A DNA stretch of 64,000 bases from Pseudorhizobium tarimense. GTDB lineage: Bacteria; Pseudomonadota; Alphaproteobacteria; Rhizobiales; Rhizobiaceae. Positions 9,470 to 16,814 of the stretch are shown piece after piece. The notes below the pieces were generated by a model that had not been told where the DNA came from, made no database searches, and worked only from the letters and a program-made list of their open reading frames with translations. The stretch covers positions 185,829 through 249,828 of the forward strand of contig NZ_JALJRA010000006.1 of NCBI RefSeq assembly GCF_022968135.1, in the 5' to 3' direction. The translations under genes and the position numbers were made by a program. The first letter of the stretch is position 1. Each line of letters opens with the position of its first letter.

Positions 9470-9647
9470 CCTGCCAATCCCTCAGAGCCTTTTCAGCCGT
9501 ATCTTCCTCTCGATCGACCACGGCAAAGCTCTTGGGCGCGAACTCGATTTCGCCCGATGGGTGCATGACCACCCTGACGTTGTGCATTGCTGCGGCAGCT
9601 GCAGCATCCGAGATTTCTGATCTGGTGTAAGTGCGGGCTCGGCTCAT
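9441..9647 (-). CDS. Small protein overlapping integrase
   Basis: A 68-residue protein (MSRARTYTRSEISDAAAAAA) whose 3' end overlaps the integrase start by 29 bases, which implies coupled translation. The position suits a recombination directionality factor, but I see no clear winged-helix signature, only a possible early helix with SEISDAAAAAAMHNV. The function is unknown; an excisionase role is inference from location. Confidence 0.6.
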   Translation of the reverse strand: MSRARTYTRSEISDAAAAAAMHNVRVVMHPSGEIEFAPKSFAVVDREEDTAEKALRDWQDGRKARGRA

Positions 9648-9653
9648 GGGCTG

Positions 9654-10133
9654 TCATCCACAGGATGTCCACAGGCTCCAGACCCCCCGCTCCCTCGACA
9701 CGGGCGGTTGGGTTTGCGCCAGTCGATCGGCAATGATCTTCTGTGCCTGATCGGGCGTGTAGCTTACATCATCAGGAACGCCGATCTTCTCGACCAGCAG
9801 CCAAGCCAAGACTTCCTCTGCCGCAGTCATGGGAGTGTCGCCACCATCTGCCATCGGCGCGGCTCCATCGTACAGACGCCCCTCTGGGTGGAACGGTGCC
9901 CATCCGATCACGCGGCCTTGTCCTTCGCAGAAGCAATCCTGCGACCAAGACCAACCGGCGAACTGCCACTCGTCGATCTCGCTGTCCTCGAAGTTACTGA
10001 AGCCGATAGTCCAGGCCTGAACGGCATCTTCCAGCGGGTGCTCGCCTTCGCCGGAATAGTCCACGAGGAGGCGGACAAGCGTGTTGTCCTTCGGGGCGGT
10101 GTCCATCGGCAGAGCTTTGATGTTGTTGGTCAT
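9654..10133 (-). CDS. Phage protein of the PMDTAPKD type
   Basis: A 159-residue hypothetical protein. The opening ALPMDTAPKDNTLVRLLV and the central GWSWSQDCFCEGQGRVIGWAP are the pattern of a small family found in many phage early operons (DUF551-like), of unknown function. I chose ATG 10133, not the open upstream start at 10175, because GAGGAGATGAAG precedes it and its ATG shares one base with the stop of the gene before (TGATG coupling). Confidence 0.7.
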   Translation of the reverse strand: MTNNIKALPMDTAPKDNTLVRLLVDYSGEGEHPLEDAVQAWTIGFSNFEDSEIDEWQFAGWSWSQDCFCEGQGRVIGWAPFHPEGRLYDGAAPMADGGDTPMTAAEEVLAWLLVEKIGVPDDVSYTPDQAQKIIADRLAQTQPPVSRERGVWSLWTSCG

Positions 10134-10861
10134 CACTTCATCTCCTCGTAATCGAGGAAGTAGCCCTTGCCACACACGTCACAGCGATACCGTTCGCCGT
10201 CCATGCCGCCGCCAACTTCCTTCATGTTTGGGCAATCTCGGGTGGATGGATGAGCGATCCCGCAAGGCTTCGGACCCATCGAACTCTGTTGGGGAGCGGG
10301 GGTGGGCTTGCCTTGATCTGTATCGCCCGGCATGTTGTGCCGTTGCAACTCATTGTCGTGGGCTACATGAAGAAGTGGACGTTCAGGATCCTCGGGCTGA
10401 CATTCATCGCCGCGGCTGTCCTTCAATACATCAGCTACAATATGCCTTCCCCCGACGGTTCTGATCCGACCGCTCTGGCATCGGTGTTCGGTTGGGCCTG
10501 GACTGTGCTTATCGCGTTCCCCGGCATTCTGCTGATTGCCGCAAGCTCTCGGCGCTGACACTTGTGACTCGGGTGAGGGGGGCTCGACCTGATCAGATAC
10601 CCACACTTCTGTCAGTAGATCGTCGCTAGCGTCCGTGCTGTTCTCCTCAGCGAAAGGAGAACCATCATGCTCAAGGCTACCCACTTCGCCGTGCAGATCA
10701 GCAGTAAGGTTTGGCTTGTCACCTTCGTCAGCGAGCTCGGCGAAAGCGAGACGCGGAGAATGACCAGCGACGAGTTCATCGCGATGATCCAGGCCGAAGC
10801 CCGGTTCGCGGACTGATGCGAAATTCTCATGGATGCCGGGTGTCGGCTGACGGTTGGTCAT
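10133..10861 (-). CDS. Uncertain ORF with C-terminal zinc-finger-like end
   Basis: This 242-residue reading frame starts with an ATGA overlap on the HNH gene and ends in a TGATG overlap with the next gene. The last 45 residues look genuine, with paired cysteines (CGIAHPSTRDCPN and RYRCDVCGKGYFLDYEEMK). The middle and front are Pro/Glu/Ser-rich, lack recognisable structure and lie antisense to two plus-strand small genes with better coding character. Possibly only a short C-terminal gene is real. Confidence 0.4.
   Translation of the reverse strand: MTNRQPTPGIHENFASVREPGFGLDHRDELVAGHSPRLAFAELADEGDKPNLTADLHGEVGSLEHDGSPFAEENSTDASDDLLTEVWVSDQVEPPSPESQVSAPRACGNQQNAGERDKHSPGPTEHRCQSGRIRTVGGRHIVADVLKDSRGDECQPEDPERPLLHVAHDNELQRHNMPGDTDQGKPTPAPQQSSMGPKPCGIAHPSTRDCPNMKEVGGGMDGERYRCDVCGKGYFLDYEEMK
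10367..10558 (+). CDS. Small two-helix membrane protein
   Basis: A 63-residue protein on the strand opposite to the surrounding operon. Two hydrophobic helices are visible: FRILGLTFIAAAVLQYISY and ALASVFGWAWTVLIAFPGIL, with a basic start (MKKW) and end (SSRR). The ribosome site is weak. The opposite orientation suggests independent expression, perhaps in the lysogen. Function unknown. Confidence 0.5.
   Translation: MKKWTFRILGLTFIAAAVLQYISYNMPSPDGSDPTALASVFGWAWTVLIAFPGILLIAASSRR
10667..10816 (+). CDS. 49-residue protein, unknown
   Basis: A short frame (MLKATHFAVQISSKVWLVTF...) ending in the amphipathic helix TSDEFIAMIQAEARFAD. A strong ribosome site AAAGGAG lies nine bases before the ATG. 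It is oriented against the flanking leftward operon and lies fully antisense to the uncertain 10133-10861 frame. Function unknown. Confidence 0.55.
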   Translation: MLKATHFAVQISSKVWLVTFVSELGESETRRMTSDEFIAMIQAEARFAD

Positions 10862-11253
10862 TGCTGACGTCCTCCTACAATTTCGCCGGTGTCCCGGTTG
10901 ACGACCGTTCCATCCATTAGGCGCTTGAATCTTGTATGTGAGAGCGACGACTTCGGCTTCGTGATGCCGAGGTGCTTCTTCTTCACCCGGGCGATCTTCG
11001 ACTTGACCTTCATCTCCATCGCCGTCTTCCGGCGGTGGGCCTCTTGCAGGGCTGGGAATAGGTTCGTCTCACGGTGCTGACCGCCGAGGATCAGAGCAAC
11101 CTTGTGCTCGAGGTCCCATTCATCACCTGGCTGGATCTTCTGTCCGGTGAGGTGGCAGATGCCGTTCTCGCGTTCGAAGATCCTCAAACGAACACGGGGC
11201 GGAACCTTGGTGTCATCGGTCTTGCCGATCCATTCCTCGACGCTCCTAGCCAT
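10858..11253 (-). CDS. HNH endonuclease family protein
   Basis: A 131-residue nuclease-type protein. The HNH core is seen as CHLTGQKIQPGDEWDLEHKV, then ALILGGQHRETNLFPALQ and EAHRRKTAMEMK, giving the D-x-E-H and N...H residues that bind a metal and attack DNA. The C-terminus is basic (KVKSKIARVKKKHLG). ATG 11253 is preceded by GTGAGGTGCGGC; the frame is open further to 11325 but without a better start. It is part of the leftward recombination operon, and its role in packaging or recombination is unknown. Confidence 0.8.
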   Translation of the reverse strand: MARSVEEWIGKTDDTKVPPRVRLRIFERENGICHLTGQKIQPGDEWDLEHKVALILGGQHRETNLFPALQEAHRRKTAMEMKVKSKIARVKKKHLGITKPKSSLSHTRFKRLMDGTVVNRDTGEIVGGRQQ

Positions 11254-11359
11254 GCCGCACCTCACGACGCTGCCGAGCGATATACCGGGCGTTGGACTTT
11301 GCGCCTTTCCAGGCCAGCCAGCCATATAGAGCGCGGCGGATGTAAGCGGGGATGTTCAT
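11246..11359 (-). CDS. 37-residue basic microprotein
   Basis: A tiny frame (MNIPAYIRRALYGWLAWKGA...) packed between NinB and the HNH gene. Its ATG overlaps the ninB stop as ATGA, and its end overlaps the HNH start by eight bases, so it fits the tight coupling of this operon exactly. Rich in Arg and Trp; no function can be given. Confidence 0.6.
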   Translation of the reverse strand: MNIPAYIRRALYGWLAWKGAKSNARYIARQRREVRHG

Positions 11360-12102
11360 GCCAGATCCTCCGGCTTGCACTCCAGCACCTCACACAGCCA
11401 CGACTTGGCCTGCGCAACGGTGCGCTTGCCGGTGGCGACTGCACGGGTGCTGACGCGGATGGATTCGATCTGCGGGTGAAGTTCGGCAGGCAGTCGTTTC
11501 ATCCAGTCTGCCTTGCCTTGTTCGAACGCTTCATCGCGCTCGCCTTCGTCGGTCCACTTGACGACCGCCAATGCGAGGAATTCTTTTGCGCAGTCGAGAA
11601 TGGTGAATGAGCCCGAGGACTGGGCGTTGTCATCCTCGGGCTCATCACTTGCCGAAGGATCAGGGGAAGAATCCTCGGCTTTATCCGGCGTGGAGGGGGC
11701 GCCGCCGGAATTCGGTTGTTGCGGTTCCTTGAAGGTCACGCCGTGCTCTGCACCGAAGGCATAGACGAGCTCGATCAGGTTGCTCATCTCCTCGATCGTC
11801 ATGGTTGAGGTGTGCATGCCAAGCGGGACGAATGTGCCCTTGTCGATACCGGGCACGACGCGAGCATGACGGAGAGACGCGGTGAACATATCCTTCCAAT
11901 CCTCGGCGTCGATTTTCTGCCCGTACCACTCGACCTGTTCGGCGACCTCGTGAAGCATGGCCCACATCTTCGCAGACTGCTCCGTTGAGCGACTTTTCTT
12001 GCGGAAGGTGACAACGGTCCCGGCTTCCACGTTTCGCGCCCAAGCGGCGATTCTGGCGCGATCATCGGGCGTCTGGATGGTGACAGTCTGGCGCGTGCTC
12101 AT
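11356..12102 (-). CDS. ninB: NinB-family recombination protein
   Basis: NinB (Orf of lambda) binds single-stranded DNA and helps phage recombination. The 248-residue protein has the family pattern in its first 130 residues (RSTEQSAKMWAMLHEVAEQV, DWKDMFTASLRHARVVPG, MTIEEMSNLIELVYAFGAEH). A disordered Pro/Ser/Asp-rich linker at about 130-165 leads to an extra C-terminal helical region that lambda NinB lacks. It is coupled by ATGA overlap to the YqaJ nuclease upstream, so annealing protein, nuclease and accessory factor form one module. Confidence 0.85.
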   Translation of the reverse strand: MSTRQTVTIQTPDDRARIAAWARNVEAGTVVTFRKKSRSTEQSAKMWAMLHEVAEQVEWYGQKIDAEDWKDMFTASLRHARVVPGIDKGTFVPLGMHTSTMTIEEMSNLIELVYAFGAEHGVTFKEPQQPNSGGAPSTPDKAEDSSPDPSASDEPEDDNAQSSGSFTILDCAKEFLALAVVKWTDEGERDEAFEQGKADWMKRLPAELHPQIESIRVSTRAVATGKRTVAQAKSWLCEVLECKPEDLA

Positions 12103-12734
12103 GCGGCCTCCTGATCGTAAAGCTTGACCAGAGCGGACACCTTCGCCTCGACTTCATCCGCCAAGAACTTGCGAACCTCATCCTCGAGCTCGGCAATGAC
12201 AGCGTCGTCGCGCATTATGCGGGTGACGAAGACCTGCATGGCTTCGGGAAGGCGCGGATCGTAAGAGACGAAGTCGCACCACTTCCGGCCCGTGCAAGCC
12301 ATCTGCCACATCATCTGCGTGACATACTTCGCCGGGACCGTTTGCTTGATCAGCGTGTCAATGTGCGTTGCCGTGTTGGGGCACTTGATCTCAACCAGTC
12401 CGCTTTCGCCCACAAGTCCGTCAGGAGAGGCGCCAGCATCTGGAATGGATGGATGCACCACGAACGCAACCTGCTCGACTGTGACGTCATGCAGGAACTC
12501 GTAGGATGCCCGTGCAGCCGGCTCCTGATCGGTGCCCCACTGCATCGCGGCATTGGTGAAGCCTTCGGCAGTAACGCCGGTAAGGCGCTCTGCGATCAGC
12601 TCAGCCGCGTAGTTGGCGCGGGACGCTCCCCATCCTGATTTCGTCCTGGTTACGACGTCGGCTACGCGGGATGCTGTAACCTTCCCGCAGCGGAGCGCAT
12701 GCCATTCTGGCGAACCTTGAATGATCTCATCCAT
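12099..12734 (-). CDS. YqaJ-like viral recombinase (lambda-exonuclease fold)
   Basis: A 211-residue PD-(D/E)XK exonuclease that resects double-stranded ends so that the annealing protein can act. Visible landmarks are the opening GSPEWHALRCGKVTASRVAD, then WGTDQEPAARASYEF, the catalytic SPDGLVGESGLVEIKCP (D...E-x-K) and the QMMWQMACTGRKWCDFV segment. ATG 12734 is chosen because it starts the conserved domain; the frame is open to 12863. It overlaps the ERF gene by eight bases and ninB by four. Confidence 0.92.
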   Translation of the reverse strand: MDEIIQGSPEWHALRCGKVTASRVADVVTRTKSGWGASRANYAAELIAERLTGVTAEGFTNAAMQWGTDQEPAARASYEFLHDVTVEQVAFVVHPSIPDAGASPDGLVGESGLVEIKCPNTATHIDTLIKQTVPAKYVTQMMWQMACTGRKWCDFVSYDPRLPEAMQVFVTRIMRDDAVIAELEDEVRKFLADEVEAKVSALVKLYDQEAA

Positions 12735-13488
12735 TTGCAGCCACCTTTTTCTTCTTGGCTTCAAGCATGCCGATGGCTCGGCGGAATTTGGCTGCCGGCA
12801 TGGCGGCGATGCTTTCGATCTGCAGGGCGGCGCAGAATTTCTCGATGTCGGATTCCGTCTCATCGATCAGGCCGAGGACGATCTCGCGCTCTGCCTCAGT
12901 GATCACGCCACTGTTTTCGTCAGCCTTTGCCCCGTCATCATCAGCTGCCGCCGCCAGCCCCAGCGCTGCCTTGAGAGTGTAGCGCTGCAGGTAGGTGACG
13001 GTGGATCCGATCTGCTGGATGCTGTTCTTGTTGCCGCTGTCGTCCCTGCCAGCCATGAGGGTGTTTTCCTCGTGGTGGCCGTCACTGTGCTCGATGATGC
13101 AGGTGACAGCGATCGGCTGGTTCGGCTCGGCTGTCGTCCGGTACCGCACCGACAAGCCGTGGCGGGACAGGACGGGCCCGACCTGATCCATGATGCCGGC
13201 CAGATCTTCGTATTGGTAGTTGGTCCGGCCCTTGGAGGTGGTGAAGTCAACCTTGCGCGTCTTGACGATGCGCGGAAGCTCAGACTTCACGGCTGACATT
13301 GCCGCCGCAAAAGCTCTGCGGGCTTGGTTCGACTCCCAACGTTCCTGAAGATCCATCAGCTTAGAAAGCGTCTCAACTGACGCTCCTTGCGAAACAGCTC
13401 TGTCGAGCATTTCCATGGGCGTCATAGGAGCCGAAGCCGGTGCTGGCATCTGTTCTCCTGGGCGCTGGATATCAACTGCTGTGCTCAT
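12727..13488 (-). CDS. erf: ERF-family single-strand annealing protein
   Basis: ERF anneals complementary single strands in phage homologous recombination. The 253-residue protein carries the core FAAAMSAVKSELPRIVKT, the aromatic KGRTNYQYEDLAGIMDQVGP and the STVTYLQRYTLKAALGL signature. GGAGG stands eight bases before ATG 13488. An in-frame ATG at 13587 would add 33 residues and overlap the previous gene, so a 286-residue form is possible. With YqaJ and NinB it forms a complete Red-like pathway. Confidence 0.9.
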   Translation of the reverse strand: MSTAVDIQRPGEQMPAPASAPMTPMEMLDRAVSQGASVETLSKLMDLQERWESNQARRAFAAAMSAVKSELPRIVKTRKVDFTTSKGRTNYQYEDLAGIMDQVGPVLSRHGLSVRYRTTAEPNQPIAVTCIIEHSDGHHEENTLMAGRDDSGNKNSIQQIGSTVTYLQRYTLKAALGLAAAADDDGAKADENSGVITEAEREIVLGLIDETESDIEKFCAALQIESIAAMPAAKFRRAIGMLEAKKKKVAANG

Positions 13489-13574
13489 CTGCCTTGCCTC
13501 CATGGCCTGTTGTGCTTTTGCGACGACGCCGAGCGCCAAGCCGCCGATGTGTTGTTCTGTGCCCGGTCGATCGA

Positions 13575-13808
13575 TCAGTTCCCCCATGACGCGACCTGCT
13601 CCTGGTTTGCATGGTTGGTGCGCTCCCACGCCGGCAGGACCATCTGCGATGTCCAGACGTAGGCGAGGAGGAGGGCGGCGGTTGTCGGCGCTGCGACGGC
13701 GATAATGAAACCGCGGTCGCGGCGGCGCTTGCTCTCGTTGAGGCGGCGGTCCTGCTCTCGTGAGCGGGCGGTGAACGTGCCGAGGTCGGTTGCGTTAGGC
13801 AGAGGCAT
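13575..13808 (-). CDS. Small single-pass membrane protein
   Basis: A 77-residue protein with a charged N-terminal half (RSREQDRRLNESKRRRDR) followed by one membrane helix (FIIAVAAPTTAALLLAYVW). ATG 13808 is chosen; a GTG at 13823 is also in frame. It lies between early hypothetical genes and the ERF gene. Function unknown. Confidence 0.6.
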   Translation of the reverse strand: MPLPNATDLGTFTARSREQDRRLNESKRRRDRGFIIAVAAPTTAALLLAYVWTSQMVLPAWERTNHANQEQVASWGN

Positions 13809-13812
13809 CGGC

Positions 13813-14235
13813 TCAATCCCCACTGTCCACGGTCATGTCGAGACCGCAGTGTTTGCAGGAGCCGGGATGCCAGCCGCGCGAATGATTTGCACCGAGAGCG
13901 TCGAGCTTCTCGTGTTTGCAGATGGCAAAGCGGACGACGATCGGCTGATGGATCATCTTCTTTGCATCTTGGTCATAGCGACCGCTTCGATAGACCACAG
14001 CATAGCCGCCGCCATCGAACCTGCCGCCCATACCAGCGGGCGTGAGGAAAAACTGAGCCCAATTCTTCCGACCGTTGATGTTCCCCCAGCCCCAATGTGG
14101 AACCAAGCTATGCCCGCCAGAAGCCAGGTTGGTGAGAAACAGTAGGGGGTCGACCTCTTCGGCGTTCGGGATCTCGACTTCGCCTTTTAAGATCGGCGCG
14201 TAGTCATCCTCGATCGTATAAGCCTTCGCGCTCAT
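13813..14235 (-). CDS. Phage early protein with C-terminal Cys/His site
   Basis: A 140-residue hypothetical protein. The C-terminal quarter, CKHEKLDALGANHSRGWHPG followed by SCKHCG, has Cys/His spacing suited to zinc. The centre is Gly- and aromatic-rich (HWGWGNINGRKNWAQFF). Its start overlaps the stop of the upstream gene by four bases. Not recognised as a named family. Confidence 0.65.
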   Translation of the reverse strand: MSAKAYTIEDDYAPILKGEVEIPNAEEVDPLLFLTNLASGGHSLVPHWGWGNINGRKNWAQFFLTPAGMGGRFDGGGYAVVYRSGRYDQDAKKMIHQPIVVRFAICKHEKLDALGANHSRGWHPGSCKHCGLDMTVDSGD

Positions 14236-14492
14236 GCTGCCTCTCCTGTCGTGCTAGAGGGAGCGGGGGCGGGGTTGCAGATGTCGCAGCGGCGGGTGCA
14301 AAGGTCGCAACCGGATTCCGCGTCTTCGCAGCAACCGTCGATGCATTCGGACACGAAGCCTTCGCCGCCGCAGTTCCAGCAGTCCTCGCTATCGTCATCG
14401 ATGAAGTACGGGCCGTGATCCTCGCCGGTCATCTGGCGGAGGTATTCGCCGTCAGCCTCAAGGGCCTTCTGCATTTCCTTGTCGAAGATCAT
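14232..14492 (-). CDS. Cysteine-rich zinc-ribbon-like protein
   Basis: An 86-residue protein with an acidic helix at the start (MIFDKEMQKALEADGEYL) and then a dense cysteine region: CWNCGGEGFVSECIDGCC and CDLCTRRCDIC. The CxxCGGEG element resembles one repeat of a DnaJ zinc finger. It is ATGA-coupled on both sides. A nucleic-acid or protein-binding role is likely but unproven. Confidence 0.65.
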   Translation of the reverse strand: MIFDKEMQKALEADGEYLRQMTGEDHGPYFIDDDSEDCWNCGGEGFVSECIDGCCEDAESGCDLCTRRCDICNPAPAPSSTTGEAA

Positions 14493-14827
14493 TCCGCGGC
14501 CTCCCGGAACTGGACCGGCTGCGGGACCATCCACGCGGGGATCTTCCACTCGCGCTTGAACTTCTCCGCCCGGGTAAGGCCAACGAAGCCTTCGTTGATC
14601 GGTGTTGGCTGGAAAGGCTCGAACAATGGGCCAGTGCAGCCCTGCGCGATGCCCTGTTCACGAAGGCAATCGGCCCAACGCAGGTCGCGGATGTAGCTGT
14701 CCCAGTAGCTGGAGGTATTCCAGCCACGGCGCGAGATACGGCGGATCATCTCAATCGACTTGTCGATGTCCTGCAACGTGATCCGCAGCGCGTCGGCGGT
14801 CATCATCTGTGCTTGTACTGATGCCAT
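14489..14827 (-). CDS. First gene of the leftward early operon, unknown
   Basis: A 112-residue protein (MASVQAQMMTADALRITLQD) with an N-terminal helix and an aromatic, Pro-rich end (WKIPAWMVPQPVQF). GAGGATGGGGAA gives a good ribosome site before ATG 14827; the frame is open to 14977 but would run through the operators. It is the promoter-proximal gene under the left operator cluster and so is probably made first after induction. Confidence 0.65.
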   Translation of the reverse strand: MASVQAQMMTADALRITLQDIDKSIEMIRRISRRGWNTSSYWDSYIRDLRWADCLREQGIAQGCTGPLFEPFQPTPINEGFVGLTRAEKFKREWKIPAWMVPQPVQFREAAE

Positions 14828-14906
14828 TTCCCCATCCTCAAATCGGTCGGGAGACGCTGAACTCTCTCCCGCTGGCGCCTTCGGTTTCCCGTTGGCTGAT
14901 GAGAGG

Positions 14907-14935
14907 AATATGCCATCTGGCAAAAAAGATGACAA
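14907..14935 (-). promoter_or_regulatory. Probable leftward early promoter (PL-like)
   Basis: On the minus strand TTGTCA (14935-14930) and CATATT (14912-14907) are 17 bases apart, matching five and four of six sigma-70 consensus positions. Operators at 14910-14923 and 14929-14942 cover the -10 and -35, so repressor binding would block polymerase. Confidence 0.55.
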
Positions 14936-14977
14936 GTGGCAAAATGCCATCTGGCAAAAATAATTGCCATGTGGCAC
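14910..14977. promoter_or_regulatory. Left operator cluster (four sites)
   Basis: Four copies of a 14-base palindrome, consensus TTGCCA-NN-TGGCAA: 14910-14923, 14929-14942 (degenerate left half), 14944-14957 and 14964-14977. Centres are 19, 15 and 20 bases apart. The cluster lies between the leftward recombination operon and the rightward gene at 14986. The same motif recurs at the repressor/cro promoter, which marks it as the operator of the phage repressor. Confidence 0.85.
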
Positions 14978-14985
14978 AAGAGGGA

Positions 14986-15303
14986 ATGCTGAAAAGAAAC
15001 GATAGGGGCGAGGCAGCCGCGGCCTTCTACGACAAGCGGCGGAAGTGGCTCGACTTCACATGCGAGATGTCGGGCTTGTCAGATCGGGCGTTCAGGGTAG
15101 GGCACTGGCTCGCCAAGAAGATGAACGGCGATGACCAGTGCTGCTGGTACACCCAGGCACAGATCGCGAAGCTGATGGGGAAGTCGCAGGACTATGTCAT
15201 CCGTGCCGTGGCGGAACTGGTCGACGCCGGCGTGATGCTCGTGGTGAAGGATCACCGGAGACCGAACCGCTACTACATCCGCCTGCCGTTCGATTTCGGC
15301 TAG
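14986..15303 (+). CDS. Winged-helix protein, possible replication initiator
   Basis: A 105-residue protein with a clear winged-helix/HTH core: GLSDRAFRVGHWLAKKM, then YTQAQIAKLMGKSQDYVIRA (helices 2-3) and LVDAGVMLVVKDHRRPNRYY (wing). Such domains are common in plasmid and phage replication initiators and in regulators. It starts just past the left operators (GAGGGA before ATG 14986), so it is repressor-controlled, and it is followed at once by iteron-like repeats. Confidence 0.65.
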   Translation: MLKRNDRGEAAAAFYDKRRKWLDFTCEMSGLSDRAFRVGHWLAKKMNGDDQCCWYTQAQIAKLMGKSQDYVIRAVAELVDAGVMLVVKDHRRPNRYYIRLPFDFG

Positions 15304-15346
15304 GGTCGCAGATTTGCGGGTCAGTAGGGTCGCAGATTTGCGAGTC
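15301..15346 (+). repeat. Two tandem iteron-like repeats
   Basis: A 22-base unit beginning TAGGGTCGCAGATTTGCG occurs at 15301-15322 and 15325-15346, with one mismatch and a 24-base period. Each unit holds the short inverted repeat CGCA-GATT-TGCG. The first copy overlaps the stop codon of the winged-helix gene. The order initiator-like gene then iterons suggests a replication origin or autoregulatory site. Confidence 0.55.
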
Positions 15347-15426
15347 CAATTTGTAAAGCTGAATTTCTAAAGGTTATCTCTGAGAAGATGATTCTTGCTC
15401 TGAGGGTAGTTGTTGGAAGGGTGGAG

Positions 15427-15744
15427 CTATAGCCACCCAAAGCCTTTTGCCATCAACCCAGCCAGGCCGAGAGCGACCGAAATAATAGCGCCGAATAGGA
15501 TGCGGAAGTCGGTTGTTCGGATGGACGTAATGTCCCCCCGCATATCCTTGATGTCGGTCTTAAGTTCCGCGACGTCACGTTGGATGAATTCAACGGCGGC
15601 TTCAAGCTTCGCTACTCGTGCTTCCATGCCGCCATCATTGCCACCATTCCCGCCCGACTTCAACTCAGAGCGGCCGAACGACTCCATCCAGCCCATGGCC
15701 TTCCGGCCAATCTCGTTCTGATTTGCGCTTTCAGGAACCGGCAT
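15427..15744 (-). CDS. Coiled-coil protein with C-terminal membrane helix (rexB-like position)
   Basis: A 105-residue protein. Residues 40-80 form a heptad-rich coiled coil (MEARVAKLEAAVEFIQRDVA, ELKTDIKDMRGDI) and the end is one membrane helix (FGAIISVALGLAGLMAKGF), an XhlA-like layout. GGGAGAAGCTG precedes ATG 15744. It overlaps the upstream 104-residue gene by 14 bases and sits downstream of the repressor on the same strand, so it is probably made in the lysogen. A membrane exclusion role is inference. Confidence 0.65.
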   Translation of the reverse strand: MPVPESANQNEIGRKAMGWMESFGRSELKSGGNGGNDGGMEARVAKLEAAVEFIQRDVAELKTDIKDMRGDITSIRTTDFRILFGAIISVALGLAGLMAKGFGWL

Positions 15745-16045
15745 CAGCTTCTCCCTTGGCTGGAGCGAGATTCGTAACCCCCTGGCCAATCCCTTCCATC
15801 AAACTGTGGAGAGGGCCCCTCATCTTGTCGAAGTGGTACCGTTGCTCTGATGTGAGCGGCATTGTTTCGACCGCCTGGCCGATCGCGAAAACGATATCCA
15901 ACACAGAGATCATGTTCTTGTAGACCTCCGCGATGTGCCGAATTTCTGCTGGCCGATGGTCATCATCGAATGTTTCACCGATGAAGGTCTGGAAATACTG
16001 GCTAGCCGTTTCATGGTCGGCGGGTCTGTGCGTCTCGTCACTCAA
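15731..16045 (-). CDS. Soluble helical protein downstream of the repressor (rexA-like position)
   Basis: A 104-residue soluble, mostly helical protein (EIRHIAEVYKNMISVLDIVF, LTSEQRYHFDKMRGPLHSLM). The likely start is TTG 16045, with GGAGG eight to nine bases before it; no ATG fits. It lies 65 bases after the repressor stop on the same strand and overlaps the membrane-protein gene behind it. No family recognised. Confidence 0.6.
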   Translation of the reverse strand: MSDETHRPADHETASQYFQTFIGETFDDDHRPAEIRHIAEVYKNMISVLDIVFAIGQAVETMPLTSEQRYHFDKMRGPLHSLMEGIGQGVTNLAPAKGEADAGS

Positions 16046-16110
16046 TGCGTCGTCCCTCCGCGCCTCATGCTATAGTCAGCCCTGGTTGGATGCCGCCTTG
16101 CTTGCTCATA

Positions 16111-16803
16111 TCATCCCCTCCACTGGAACCATGCGACCACCCGGCCGTAGACGCGAACGTCCTCTCGGAGCAGCTCGTCCGGCTCGCCGTACTGAGCGCG
16201 GTTGTCCGATATGACCATAATCTTGTCGGAGCGCGGCACGAGCTTCAGGCGCTTGATCACCAGCCCGTCGCCGTAGTCGCAGGCGTAGATGTCTTCCGGA
16301 TTCGGATAGACGTGCGTCGTGTCGATGAAGACGGTCGATCCTTTCGCCAGCGTCGGTTCCATGCTGTCGCCAACGACCGGCAGCGCCTTCACCCGATCAA
16401 GGTTGCGCCAGCCGCCCTTGATGCTCTCCGGGAAGCTCCAAAAGCCGTCCGACATGGCCGGGTCAATCGGAGCGCCGTCTTCCCGGTATTCCACAGCCTG
16501 CAGACCGCCGCCGCCTGCGCCTGAGATGATCGTCAGGTTTTCCACGTCGCCAGCAGTCTCGGCGGGCTGAGTGTGCGCCGGTAGATCGGCAGCCCTTTCC
16601 AGGTCCTCGTGATTGAAGTCCGTCGTCAGCTCAGTCGGCTCGACGCTGAGCGCCCGCGCAATGCGGATGACGTTCTCCAGGCTAAGGCCACGCTTGCCGC
16701 CTTCGATGCGAGACAGGTGGGTGTAGGAGATGCCGGTGCGCTCGGAAAGGTCTTCGAGCGTCACGTCTTTTTGCTTTCGGATTTCGCGGATTCGGTTTGC
16801 CAT
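16111..16803 (-). CDS. CI-type repressor (HTH_3 + S24/LexA-like peptidase)
   Basis: The lysogeny repressor, 230 residues. Residues 1-60 are an XRE helix-turn-helix (MANRIREIRKQKDVTLEDL, RTGISYTHLSRIEGGKR). The C-terminal half is an S24 peptidase with the catalytic Ser in VVGDSMEPTLAKGS and Lys in GDGLVIKRLKLVP. The linker contains Ala-Gly in ISGAGGGGL, a candidate RecA-triggered self-cleavage site, so SOS induction is expected. ATG 16803 begins the HTH domain; longer starts would cross the operators. It is divergent from the Cro-like gene. Confidence 0.93.
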   Translation of the reverse strand: MANRIREIRKQKDVTLEDLSERTGISYTHLSRIEGGKRGLSLENVIRIARALSVEPTELTTDFNHEDLERAADLPAHTQPAETAGDVENLTIISGAGGGGLQAVEYREDGAPIDPAMSDGFWSFPESIKGGWRNLDRVKALPVVGDSMEPTLAKGSTVFIDTTHVYPNPEDIYACDYGDGLVIKRLKLVPRSDKIMVISDNRAQYGEPDELLREDVRVYGRVVAWFQWRG

Positions 16804-16814
16804 CAGCCAGGTAT

